The position numbers were made by a program, and so were the translations under genes. A stretch of 62,523 nt of DNA. Origin: Chloroflexota bacterium (lineage in GTDB: Bacteria > Chloroflexota > UBA6077 > SHYK01). Numbering within the stretch: position 1 is the first letter of the stretch; each line of letters opens with the position of its first letter. Shown here piece after piece: positions 23,984 to 32,515 of this stretch. The DNA is taken from assembly GCA_035652535.1 (NCBI GenBank), contig DASRDP010000010.1, positions 1 to 62,523 on the forward strand, in the 5' to 3' direction. Below the pieces are notes generated by a model, which searched no databases, was not told the origin of the DNA, and saw nothing but the letters and a program-made list of their open reading frames with translations.

Positions 23984-24954
23984 CCGATGCCAGCCACGAT
24001 CGCCTGACGGCCGAATACGTTCGCGAGGTCTGGGCGAGCCTTGGGTCCATCGTCATGCCGACGCTGCTGCTCCACAGTAGCGCCCTCGACGAGGCGGTCG
24101 GCGCCCACGTAACGCTGGCCTGCGAGACCTTTCAGCGAACCGGCTCGTTCAAGTTCCGCGGCGCCTACAATCTCCTGCGGAGCGTGTCCGCCGAGCGGAT
24201 CGTGAGCGCGTCCTCCGGAAACTTCGGCCAGGCGGTGGCCCTCGCCGCGCGGATGCTGGGAAAGCACTGCACCGTCGTGATGCCCAACACCTCCGCTCGC
24301 GTCAAGATCGAGGCCGTGCGCCGAAACTGCGCCGAGGTCGATCTCATCGATACGGCCACGGTGCGTCGCCTGGACCGCGTACAGGAGGTCATGGAGCAGC
24401 AGCCGGGTAGCTTCTACGCGCCAGCCTTCGACGACCTCCGCGTCGTGGCGGGGAACTCATCCCTCGGGCGGGACGTGCTGGCGCAGGTCGCCGACCTGGG
24501 TGCGCTACTCGTGCCGGTCGGCGGTGGGGGGCTGATCTCCGGCATTGTGACGGCGCGCGACGTGCTGGGGAGCCGAACGCGAATCGTGGGCGCTGAGCCG
24601 GCCATCGCCAACGATGCTGCCCGGTCCTTCAGATCCGGAACGCTGATCGCAAACGACGAGGAGCCGCCCACCATCGCCGACGGGGCGCGCACCCTCTCGC
24701 TGGGGGCCGTCACATGGCCCATCGTTCAACGGGGCGTCGACGAGATCGTCGAGGTACCCGAGGCGACGATCGCCCACGCCACGCGCCTGCTGTTTCGCAC
24801 CGCCAACGTGAAGGCGGAGCCGACCGGCGCGCTTGCGCTCGGGGCGGCGCTGGTGTGCCGCGAGCGATTCGCGGGGCAGAGGATCGGGTGCATCGTGAGC
24901 GGCGGCAACGTCGACGCGGACGTCTACGCGGCGATTCTCCGCGAAGAGCTGTAA
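23980..24954 (+). CDS. PLP-dependent threonine/serine dehydratase or racemase family protein
   Basis: 324 residues of fold type II. The PLP Lys58 is in RTGSFKFRGA, followed by the phosphate/substrate loop ASSGNFGQA, the glycine loop PVGGGGLISG and a C-terminal SGGNVD. This places it with catabolic threonine dehydratase, serine racemase and hydroxyaspartate dehydratase; there is no regulatory ACT domain. The GTG start overlaps the GlcD stop by 4 nt, so both act in one operon. With GlcD and RidA close by, breakdown of a hydroxylated amino acid or photorespiration-like 2-carbon metabolism is plausible, but the substrate is not determined. Confidence 0.85.
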   Translation: MTDASHDRLTAEYVREVWASLGSIVMPTLLLHSSALDEAVGAHVTLACETFQRTGSFKFRGAYNLLRSVSAERIVSASSGNFGQAVALAARMLGKHCTVVMPNTSARVKIEAVRRNCAEVDLIDTATVRRLDRVQEVMEQQPGSFYAPAFDDLRVVAGNSSLGRDVLAQVADLGALLVPVGGGGLISGIVTARDVLGSRTRIVGAEPAIANDAARSFRSGTLIANDEEPPTIADGARTLSLGAVTWPIVQRGVDEIVEVPEATIAHATRLLFRTANVKAEPTGALALGAALVCRERFAGQRIGCIVSGGNVDADVYAAILREEL

Positions 24955-24961
24955 CGGCCTG

Positions 24962-25582
24962 CTACGTCCGCCCCATCGCGCCGTGGCGACGCGCAAAGGT
25001 CACCAGCGCCTCCACCTGCTCCTCGTTGGGTGATGCTTGCCAGCGGCGCGCCTTGATGAGCTGAAGCGCATCCACCGCGGAATATCCCGACGAGACGAGA
25101 ACACAGGCGCCCAATAAGGGGCCGCGGCCCACGCCGTGCAAACAGTGAACGTAGACGCGCCGGCCCCGCTGGATCTGATCGGTGGCCCATTCGACCCCGG
25201 CGTCCAGTGAGGACTGGCTCAGCTCGTGGGTATCCGGAGCGGGGAGCCAGAGGAAATCCATCCCTTGGCGACGAAGCGCCTCCTCGTCGTCGCACGCCTC
25301 GGCCCGGCAGTCGACGACCGCGCTGACCCCGATGCGCCCGAGCTTGGGAATGTCCGACCGCCGAAAAGCGCCACCGACCGCTAGCTCGTCGGTGATCCAT
25401 GAGAAATTGAGCTTGGTCGGCGCGAACTCCAGGACCCGCGCGAAGCCCTTTCGCGTGAACCGCAGCGCCTCCTCTGTCGCTCGTGAGATCAGAGACTTGT
25501 CACGCAGCTCGCGCGGGAGGTCTTCGGCGAACGCCGCGTCCGCGACGGGTTGAATCGGCGGGACGGGGCTAAACTCGGACAC
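24962..25582 (-). CDS. Dual-specificity protein phosphatase-like protein
   Basis: 206 residues. The P-loop HCLHGVGRG carries Cys147 and Arg153 (the CX5R signature), and PAPDTHE provides a likely general acid Asp117; VVDCRAE at about 89-95 and TDELAVGG near 64-71 are further DSP-family features. Likely removes phosphate from proteins, phosphoinositides or nucleic-acid ends. Start is GTG 25582, overlapping the thioredoxin reductase end by 14 nt, so it is translated from the same transcript. The first ~45 residues have no recognised domain. Confidence 0.8.
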   Translation of the reverse strand: MSEFSPVPPIQPVADAAFAEDLPRELRDKSLISRATEEALRFTRKGFARVLEFAPTKLNFSWITDELAVGGAFRRSDIPKLGRIGVSAVVDCRAEACDDEEALRRQGMDFLWLPAPDTHELSQSSLDAGVEWATDQIQRGRRVYVHCLHGVGRGPLLGACVLVSSGYSAVDALQLIKARRWQASPNEEQVEALVTFARRHGAMGRT

Positions 25583-26519
25583 GTTCCGCCCGGAACACCT
25601 GGTCCTCGATGTAGTGCTCGGCCGCGATCGCGGCGGTCGTCGCATCGCCCACCGCCGTCGTGATCTGGCGAGCGAGCTGTGACCGGACGTCGCCGGCCGC
25701 GTAGAGGCCCGGCACGCGGGTTTCCATCCGCTCGTTGGTGATCAGGAATCCTTGCTCGTCGTGGTCCAGGTGGTCTTCGAAGAGCCCGCTATTTGGGCTG
25801 AACCCGATGAAGACGAAGACGCCATCGAGGGGCAGGCGCCGCTGGCTCCCGTCCTTGAGGTTGCGGATGGTCGCCCACTCCACGGTCTGCGTGCCGCCGA
25901 TCTCGTCGACCACCGCGCTCGTGATGAACTCGATCTTCTCGTTTTCGCGGGCTTTTTCCTGCAGGATCGGCTGGGCTCGAAACTCGTCGCGCCGGTGGAT
26001 GAGGTACACCTTCGACGCGTGCCGAGTCAGATAAATCCCCTCTTGGAACGCCGAATCGCCGCCGCCGACGACAGCGACAACCTTGTTCCGGAACAGTGGC
26101 CCATCGCACACGGCACAGTAGGAGACGCCACGCCCGGCGAGCAGCTCCTCGCCCGGCACCTCGAGCTTCTTCGGCACGCCGCCGGCCGCCATGATCACCG
26201 TTCGCGAGCGATACGATGGGCCTTCTTCGGTCGTCGTCGTAAAGATGTCGTTCCCGCGCGTGATACGCTGCACGGTCCCCTGCTCGATCTGGAGCCCGAA
26301 TGTCCGTGCGTGCTCCTCCATCTTCTCCGCGAGCTCCCGGCCCGTGGTCGACACGAAGCCCGGATAGTCCTCGATGAGGTCCGTATTGAGCAGCTCGCCG
26401 CCGGGAAGTAGCTTCTCCAGCAGCACCGCCCGGAGGTTTGCCCGCGCCGCGTACAGCCCGGCCGTGAGGCCCGCCGGACCGCCTCCGACGATCACGACGT
26501 CAATCAGTTCTTCGTTCAC
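25569..26519 (-). CDS. trxB: Thioredoxin reductase
   Basis: 316 residues with the FAD motif VVIVGGGPAGLTAGLYA (8-24), redox pair Cys135/Cys138 in SYCAVCDG, NADPH motif VVGGGDSAFQE and the C-terminal FAD motif GLYAAGDVR. Length and motif order match low-molecular-weight bacterial TrxB, which keeps thioredoxin reduced using NADPH. ATG 26519 has a GAGAGGAG-like site upstream. It is followed by an overlapping dual-specificity phosphatase gene. No thioredoxin gene is adjacent. Confidence 0.95.
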   Translation of the reverse strand: MNEELIDVVIVGGGPAGLTAGLYAARANLRAVLLEKLLPGGELLNTDLIEDYPGFVSTTGRELAEKMEEHARTFGLQIEQGTVQRITRGNDIFTTTTEEGPSYRSRTVIMAAGGVPKKLEVPGEELLAGRGVSYCAVCDGPLFRNKVVAVVGGGDSAFQEGIYLTRHASKVYLIHRRDEFRAQPILQEKARENEKIEFITSAVVDEIGGTQTVEWATIRNLKDGSQRRLPLDGVFVFIGFSPNSGLFEDHLDHDEQGFLITNERMETRVPGLYAAGDVRSQLARQITTAVGDATTAAIAAEHYIEDQVFRAERVRV

Positions 26520-26709
26520 CGATGCTCCTCTCGCTCTGCACTCACCTTGTACAACGCTGCGCCACTCGGTAATCTTTCACGCTGGCGGCCCGCGGGGATC
26601 GGCGATGCAGCCGAAGGCCCTCTCTGAGCGGCGGGAGGCCTGCCCCGAGAGAGGTTGACGGGACGCGAGCGGTCCCGCGTGTTTCTCAGCACACCGCTAA
26701 GGATACGGC

Positions 26710-28389
26710 ATGGCGCGATGGCGGAAGACGGACACGGCGGTCCTCGTCGCCATCCTCTGCATCGCCGGCGCGACCGCCCTCCTCTGGCTGTACACGATTC
26801 CCTTCCACAAGGCGCCCGACGAAGGCGCCCACTTCCAGATCGTGCGCTTCATCAGCGACCACGGCCGACTTCCGGTCTTTTCGCCGGATGACCTCTGGCT
26901 GATTGCCACCCCCTCCGGCGCCGTCGAGACGTACGCGGCGTACCCGCCGCTCGCCTACATGGTCGACGCAGGCGTCGGTTGGCTGACCCGGGAGGAGGCG
27001 ATGTGGGCAGCCCGATACGCTTCTCTGGCGTCGTACATCGGCACGGTCGCCCTAACGTACTGGATCGCGCGCCGCCTCTTCCCCGATTCTCGGGCGATCG
27101 CCATCACCACCGCCATGCTCGTCGGGTTCTTGCCGCAGCTCACGTTTACGGCCGCGTATGTCAATAACGACGCCCTGGCCGTCCTGGAGACCGCCGCGAT
27201 GCTCGGCCTGCTCATCTGCGCATGGCAATCCGGAGCCCGTGCGCGCACGCTCGCAGGGGTCGGCCTGCTCGCGGGCGAGCTCCTCATCACCAAGTACACG
27301 TTCTACGGCGTGGCCGCCATCGGCTTTGGAACGGCCGCGCTTCTGGCGATTCGGGAGGGCCGCTCGCTCGGCATGCGCCTCTTCGCGCTTGCCGCGGCGA
27401 CCGCCGCCACCAGCGGCTGGTGGTTCGTTCGGAACATCGCCCTGTACGAAGAGGTGATCCCGGGCCAGGTCATCGCCGATGCGAAGGCGTCCGCGGGCGG
27501 AAATACGCTCTTCGTGCCGATCGACCACGGCGTGACGCTCCTCACCCTGTCCACCCAGACGAACTTCTGGGAGATGACGCTGAAGAGCTTTGTCGCCGGG
27601 TTCGGGTTTATGGCCATCTTTCTTGACGCGCCGTACTACTGGCTTGTCGCGGGCATCGCGGCGGTCGGGGTCATCGGCGTTCTCGTCGCGTTGCGAAAGG
27701 GTCGACCGGAGCGCCCGCGGCTGGCGGCCGCGGCGGTCGCGCTGGCCATCATCGCCAGCACGATCGCGCTGGACATGGTCGTCAACGTCTACGGCGAATA
27801 CTCGCCCCAGGGGCGGTACCTGTTCCCCGCCCTCATCCCGCTCGCGCTGATCGTCGCGCGCGGCTGGTTCGCGTTCTCCGACTTGAGCCGCTTGCTCCGC
27901 TGGGTCCCGAGCATGGGCGTCCTCGCCTTCGTCGGTCTGAACCTCATCGGCCTCGTGTTTTTCGAGATACCGCGCCACTACGGCCCCACTGCGGAGCGGA
28001 TCATGGTGCAGATGGACAGGCCGTCGAACGCCCGCCACGGGGGCGAGGCGATCGAGGTGGCCGGATGGAGCCTGGTGGAGGGGCAGCCAGCGTGGCGGCC
28101 ATTCGCGCCTGACCTCGTGTCCAGGTACCGTCAGCCGACGCCAGAGGTGAAGATCTACGCGGACGGGCCGCCGGGCGTCGGCCGATTCCTCGCACAGGCG
28201 CGAAACGGGTTCAAGCGCCCGGACGTGGCCGACTTCTACGGCCGGCTGAAGGCCATCGACCGAACCGGCTTCTGGTTCATGGTGCCGGCCGGCTCCCTCT
28301 CGCCCGGTCGCCACGCGCTGTACGCCTGTGCGACCGCGCCTTCCGCCACAGCGCCGACGTGCGGGGAGAAGGACCTCGAGATCCTGTAG
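26710..28389 (+). CDS. DUF2142-like multispanning membrane protein (possible GT-C glycosyltransferase)
   Basis: 559 residues with about ten to twelve transmembrane helices. PDEGAHFQIVRFI in the first extracytoplasmic loop, with acidic residues at the place of the GT-C catalytic Asp/Glu, and EYSPQGRYLFPALIPL late in the protein fit DUF2142, a GT-C-related family found in cell-envelope polysaccharide loci. The C-terminal ~110 residues look soluble and extracytoplasmic. AAGGA lies 7 nt before ATG 26710. Substrate unknown; no other glycan genes are next to it. Confidence 0.78.
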   Translation: MARWRKTDTAVLVAILCIAGATALLWLYTIPFHKAPDEGAHFQIVRFISDHGRLPVFSPDDLWLIATPSGAVETYAAYPPLAYMVDAGVGWLTREEAMWAARYASLASYIGTVALTYWIARRLFPDSRAIAITTAMLVGFLPQLTFTAAYVNNDALAVLETAAMLGLLICAWQSGARARTLAGVGLLAGELLITKYTFYGVAAIGFGTAALLAIREGRSLGMRLFALAAATAATSGWWFVRNIALYEEVIPGQVIADAKASAGGNTLFVPIDHGVTLLTLSTQTNFWEMTLKSFVAGFGFMAIFLDAPYYWLVAGIAAVGVIGVLVALRKGRPERPRLAAAAVALAIIASTIALDMVVNVYGEYSPQGRYLFPALIPLALIVARGWFAFSDLSRLLRWVPSMGVLAFVGLNLIGLVFFEIPRHYGPTAERIMVQMDRPSNARHGGEAIEVAGWSLVEGQPAWRPFAPDLVSRYRQPTPEVKIYADGPPGVGRFLAQARNGFKRPDVADFYGRLKAIDRTGFWFMVPAGSLSPGRHALYACATAPSATAPTCGEKDLEIL

Positions 28390-28421
28390 CGGTCGGAGGC
28401 CGGCTTCGCTCGAAGAAGAGT

Positions 28422-31400
28422 CTACGTTTCCTCGAAGCCGAAGCTTGTGAACTTCAGCGTCCGCGCATTCTCGCTGACGGTCCGCACGACGTGATCGGAG
28501 GCCCCGTCGGGGATCTCGGCTTCGATTTCAACGGTGATGGTGACCTTCGAGCCGACGATTCCACTGAGGTGCTGGACCACCTCCTCGGCCACGGTGCCGG
28601 CGTCGCGTGCGAGACGGGTGGCGTCCAATTGCACCGTGCCGTGAAACCGCCTCAGCACCTTGGCCGGTGGTGGTGCGACGGCCGCCTCGCCGTCCCTGAT
28701 CTGGCCCTCGGCGCCGTTCTCCTTCCCCGGCGGGTATCTTCCTGAGGCCCCTCCGGGTGTTGGGGGCGTGGCAGTCTCCTCGGCATCCAGCTGGCGGCGG
28801 GCGGCCTCGGTCTTCACAATCAGGCTGCGCCCGTCCATGAGGACGCTTCCGACGCGCCCGAGGCGGAGGCCGGCGTAGCGCCCATGGGCCTCGTCCCAGG
28901 CCTCGGCATAGGCGAAGCCATCGGTCTCGGGAGTCAGCGATGCGGCGCCGTCGGCGATGCACTGCAAGAGCACCTGCTCGTCCTTCAGCCTGGGGAGGTA
29001 CAGGTACTTCGTGAAGTAGTCCCACAGCTGGCGGATACCGACGTGATCGCCCTGCCACAATGGCACCCGATCCAGCTCCATGCGCAGCAGCGCCGATCCG
29101 TATTCGGTGAACAGCAGGCTGCCGGCCTTGAGCTTGCGGCTCGCCCGAACGGCGAGCGCCTCGCCCCCCTTAAGCCCGGTCTCCTGCCAGGTGACCTCAC
29201 TCTCCCCCGCTTGCTGTTCCGGAACGAGAACCAGACTGTAGGTTTCTGGGAGGCGGGTATCCACCGTCTCATCGGCCTGCTGGCGCTTGCTGGCCGCCTG
29301 GCCGGCCTGGAAGACATCCAGATTTAACTCCTCCCGCTGATCGTCGATGGACTTCCAGGCCAGGTACTGACGCACCGCCGTCTCCAGCTCGGCCAAACGA
29401 GCCCGATCGGGCGCGAGGAACACCAGCATGTTCCGGTGATCGCGGGGACCGGTCCCCTTGGAGTCCAGGATCCGGGTGGCCGCCGCCCGGGCTGGACTTT
29501 CGGCCCCGCGTGGCACATGCGGATGGTCCGGATCCAGGATCACGAGTCGGGCCGACTGCTCATCGGGTACGTCGGCTGGCGACGCGGGACAGGGGTGCAC
29601 GCTCGCGAAATCGCCGCGCTGCCCGCGTTGCGCGCGCACCCGCGCGCGGATCTCCGCCAGCACCGCATCGCGCGAGAGTTGCTCGGCCCGATCCTGGGCA
29701 AGGCGGGTCACGCTGGGCTGACGAGCAAACCAGTAGCGCTGATTGTCCACGTACAGATGGGTGGCCCGGTCGGTGAGCCGCCGCAGAGCGTCCCCGAAAA
29801 TGGCCGGGCTCTCTCCGGGCTGCACCGCTCCCAGCTTGATCTGCCGGTCCTCGAGGCCGCGGTTCGGCGAGTCCGGCCCTTTTGGCGCCGAGCCCAGAAA
29901 GATCGTCCGCGCCACCCGGCGGGTGGAGGAATAACGACCGAGGTTCGGGTTCTCGGCGTCGAGCGCGAGGGCCACCGATTGCGGCCCGTCCACGTCGGTC
30001 TCGATCACCGGGTCCCACGGCTCTTCCAGGTACTGGCGGAACTCGTTGTGGATCTCGGCCTCCTCGATCGGTATGGTCCCCGGAAGGATCAGGAGGTTGG
30101 CGTCCTGGCGCTCCCAGAGCGCATGGATCACGGCCGCCATGAGTCGCAGCACCCCTCGGGTTCGCTGGAAGCGGTCGAGCGCCGACCAATCGCCGAACAG
30201 CCGGTCGAACAGCTCGGGATGGATCGGGTAGGCCTGGACGATGCGCTGCTCGTAGGCGGCTTCGCGGCAGTGGGCGGGAAACTCGCCGGTCTCCTTCCGA
30301 TACAGCTGGGAGAACGCCTTTGCCACGGCATCGCGCTGCGCACTCTGGCTCGGATCGGCGATCGGCTCGAAGAGTCTCCTCCGCACGATCTCGAACCCCT
30401 CCTCGGTTGACGCGGGGCGCCACGGGGCGTCCAGTCGGCGGAAGATGTTGCTGATTCGCTCCAGGGCCCGCTTGCCCGCCTCGCCGCCAACCTCCACGTC
30501 GGACGAGGGAATGGCGGCCACGACCAGAGTTTGGGGCGCCTGGCGGGCCGCCTCGGCCAGCGCCTGAGCGAAGGTGAGATTGGCCTCGAATGAACCGGCC
30601 GGGAGTCCCTCCACCCCCTCGAGCTGGCGCACGAAGGCCACCCACTCGTCGATCAAGACCAGGCAGGGCGCGAACAGCTCGAACAGATCGCGCAGCGCGT
30701 CCGATCCGGGGCTGACGCTCTTCTGGTCGGCGTCCGCGACAAGCCCGTAGCCGTCCGCGCCGCCGAGCTGCCACGCCATCTCGCCCCACAGGGTTCGGGT
30801 AACGGTCCCATCGGGCTTCCGTCTGGGATTGGACGGGGACAAGGCGGTGCCTACCAGGACGGCGCGGTGGGCGGCGGGCGGGCGCTCGACCCCGGCCTCG
30901 ACCAGCAAGGGCGCGACGCCGGGAAGCTCGCCCGCCGGCGCGCCCGAGAAGAGATGGTAGAGAGCCAGCATCGAGTGGGTCTTACCCCCACCGAAGTTGG
31001 TCTGCAGGTCCACGACCGGGTCCCCGCCGCTACCTCCGCCCAGGCGCCGGAGAGCGTCGGTGAGGAGCTGGCGCAAGCTCTGAGTGAGGAAAGTCCGTTG
31101 GAAGAACTCGCGCGGCTCGGCATACTCCGGCAGCCCTTCGCCGCGGTGCACCTGGCCCAGGTCCGCCGCGAACTCCGCCTGCCGATAGCGGCCCGAGGCC
31201 ACGTCGGGGTGCGGCGTGATGACCTCGCGCCATGGGCGAAGGTCGCCAGAGGGCTGCCCGCCGAGGGGGAGGGTGGCGGCCCGCCGGGCCTCGCGCCGGG
31301 GCTGGGCCTCGTACTGCACGCGGATCTGTTCCTGCTTGAGCCGGTCCAGCTCCGCCGCCTCCGGCGCTGAAATGGCGCTCAGCATGCGGCTCACGCTGTC

Positions 31401-31742
31401 GAGCGCCCTGAGCGCGTCGTCGGGGCTGAACGACTTCTGATGGGCCCACTCGTTGCGCGTCGTGAGCAGCTCGTGAACCAAGTTGCGCTCGAATTGGCCG
31501 AGCTTCTTGCCGAAGACCTCGCGCCACTGCTCGCGCATGAGGACGAGCAGGGCCTGCACGTCGCCGCTGCCCCTTTGCGCATCAAAGTTCGCGGACGAGC
31601 CGCTCCGGGCAATGGCCTGCTGTGCTGCCTCCAGCCACCCCTGCTTGAAGACCGCCTGCATCTCGCGACGGACGTAGGGTTCGAGCCCGCCCTGAAGCAG
31701 CTCCAGCGCCCGCCCAACCCGGTCGCGGTTACTCATCGCCAT
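28422..31742 (-). CDS. DUF499 AAA+ ATPase with N-terminal HEPN_Swt1-like domain (defence-associated)
   Basis: 1106 residues. The first ~125 resemble the Swt1-type HEPN domain and contain the HEPN nuclease signature Rx4H: Arg96 and His101 in RNEWAH. An AAA+ ATPase follows, with Walker A NFGGGKTH (249-256) and Walker B LVLIDE (361-366); this is the DUF499/COG1483 family. The C-terminal part is long, with no motif I can name. DUF499 proteins recur with DUF1156 methyltransferases and SNF2-type helicases in defence islands, as here. Start ATG 31742 has GGGAGG 7 nt upstream. It is transcribed away from hicBA and separately from the rest of the locus. Confidence 0.88.
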   Translation of the reverse strand: MAMSNRDRVGRALELLQGGLEPYVRREMQAVFKQGWLEAAQQAIARSGSSANFDAQRGSGDVQALLVLMREQWREVFGKKLGQFERNLVHELLTTRNEWAHQKSFSPDDALRALDSVSRMLSAISAPEAAELDRLKQEQIRVQYEAQPRREARRAATLPLGGQPSGDLRPWREVITPHPDVASGRYRQAEFAADLGQVHRGEGLPEYAEPREFFQRTFLTQSLRQLLTDALRRLGGGSGGDPVVDLQTNFGGGKTHSMLALYHLFSGAPAGELPGVAPLLVEAGVERPPAAHRAVLVGTALSPSNPRRKPDGTVTRTLWGEMAWQLGGADGYGLVADADQKSVSPGSDALRDLFELFAPCLVLIDEWVAFVRQLEGVEGLPAGSFEANLTFAQALAEAARQAPQTLVVAAIPSSDVEVGGEAGKRALERISNIFRRLDAPWRPASTEEGFEIVRRRLFEPIADPSQSAQRDAVAKAFSQLYRKETGEFPAHCREAAYEQRIVQAYPIHPELFDRLFGDWSALDRFQRTRGVLRLMAAVIHALWERQDANLLILPGTIPIEEAEIHNEFRQYLEEPWDPVIETDVDGPQSVALALDAENPNLGRYSSTRRVARTIFLGSAPKGPDSPNRGLEDRQIKLGAVQPGESPAIFGDALRRLTDRATHLYVDNQRYWFARQPSVTRLAQDRAEQLSRDAVLAEIRARVRAQRGQRGDFASVHPCPASPADVPDEQSARLVILDPDHPHVPRGAESPARAAATRILDSKGTGPRDHRNMLVFLAPDRARLAELETAVRQYLAWKSIDDQREELNLDVFQAGQAASKRQQADETVDTRLPETYSLVLVPEQQAGESEVTWQETGLKGGEALAVRASRKLKAGSLLFTEYGSALLRMELDRVPLWQGDHVGIRQLWDYFTKYLYLPRLKDEQVLLQCIADGAASLTPETDGFAYAEAWDEAHGRYAGLRLGRVGSVLMDGRSLIVKTEAARRQLDAEETATPPTPGGASGRYPPGKENGAEGQIRDGEAAVAPPPAKVLRRFHGTVQLDATRLARDAGTVAEEVVQHLSGIVGSKVTITVEIEAEIPDGASDHVVRTVSENARTLKFTSFGFEET

Positions 31743-31810
31743 GGCTCACCTCCCGTATCCGGACCCCGCCGCAAGGATCAACATGGGAAGCAGCCGCGGC
31801 GGGCATCTCG

Positions 31811-31816
31811 TATACT
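31811..31816 (+). promoter_or_regulatory. Candidate -10 element for hicBA
   Basis: TATACT lies 49 nt before the hicB ATG at 31866, in the divergent gap between the DUF499 gene and hicB. No strong -35 is visible. HicB proteins normally repress their own promoter, so an operator is expected in this gap, but none is obvious. Confidence 0.35.
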
Positions 31817-31865
31817 CAAGCGCTTCTCGATCTGGCTGCGCGACGATACGTGGTGGAGGGCAGGA

Positions 31866-32234
31866 ATGCCGGGAACCTGGCGCCTCGATGTGCCCCGGGG
31901 GCGAGCCGCCGCGCGTTCTACGGTCGAAGGCTTCGCGGTTGTGACCCTCGTCTTCCGGCACCAGGGGGACGACGTCTGGACTGGGGAGTGCCGGGAGTTG
32001 GGGACGGCCACAGACGGCTCCAGCCTCGCGCGGGTCCACGCCGAGCTGGTCGACCTCGTGGTTCTCCACCTCAACGCGCTCGAGGAGGCGGGAGAGCGCG
32101 AACGATTCTTTCAACGGCACGGGATTCCCTTCTACGGGGCGGACGCGGCGCCGAAGGTGATCCAGCTGGCGTTGCCGCTGGACGAGGGCACATTCGTGCA
32201 CCCGCACAAGGTGCCCCTGGCGCGCGCGGCATAG
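31866..32234 (+). CDS. hicB: HicB-type antitoxin
   Basis: 122 residues starting at ATG 31866 with GGAGGG 5 nt upstream. The core VTLVFRHQGDDVWTGECRELG, then TATDGSS and VHAELVDLVVLHLNALEEAG follows the HicB partial-RNase-H fold, in which the degraded RNase-H-like domain blocks HicA. There is no visible C-terminal ribbon-helix-helix or HTH; the tail (VIQLALPLDEG) is short, so DNA binding is uncertain. It precedes hicA by 10 nt. It sits on the strand opposite to the flanking defence genes. Confidence 0.75.
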   Translation: MPGTWRLDVPRGRAAARSTVEGFAVVTLVFRHQGDDVWTGECRELGTATDGSSLARVHAELVDLVVLHLNALEEAGERERFFQRHGIPFYGADAAPKVIQLALPLDEGTFVHPHKVPLARAA

Positions 32235-32244
32235 CCCATATGGG

Positions 32245-32502
32245 ATGGCGGACGAGCTTCCCGCGCTCACTGGCAGCCAGCTCATCCGGTTGCTGACCCT
32301 GGACGGCTGGGAGGAGCAGCGCCGCTCCCGGCACGGGGTCGCGCTCGGGAAGGCGATCGGCGGGAGACGGCGCGTCGCCGTGGTCCCAACCAAGACCGGC
32401 TCGATGCATCCCAACACCCTGGCGCGGCTCCTGGGTCCCAAGCAGACCGGTGTGGGGCGGGCGGGGCTGGTGCGCCTCATCGAGCGGCACGGCCTGCGCT
32501 GA
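32245..32502 (+). CDS. hicA: HicA-type mRNA interferase toxin
   Basis: 85 residues. The double-stranded-RNA-binding-like fold is seen as LTGSQLIRLLTLDGWEEQRRSRH, giving catalytic His30, then RRRVAVVPTK, followed by NTLARLLGPKQTGVGRAGLVRLI, matching the GTLxxILxxxxLxxxEL end of the family. HicA cleaves mRNA and tmRNA when free of HicB. Gene order here is hicB then hicA. The stop is 13 nt from the convergent end of the DUF1156 gene. Confidence 0.75.
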   Translation: MADELPALTGSQLIRLLTLDGWEEQRRSRHGVALGKAIGGRRRVAVVPTKTGSMHPNTLARLLGPKQTGVGRAGLVRLIERHGLR

Positions 32503-32515
32503 TGGGTCCCCCAGC

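Noticed and set aside
26600-26660. CCTCTCT...AGAGAGG stem upstream of the DUF2142 gene as a riboswitch or terminator
   Set aside because: A short stem of 7 bp with a GC-rich loop; no conserved riboswitch feature and no T-run.
28401-28440. Inverted repeat CGGCTTCG/CGAAGCCG between convergent genes as a terminator
   Set aside because: The right arm is inside the DUF499 coding end, the loop is 24 nt, and no T-run follows; evidence too weak to annotate.
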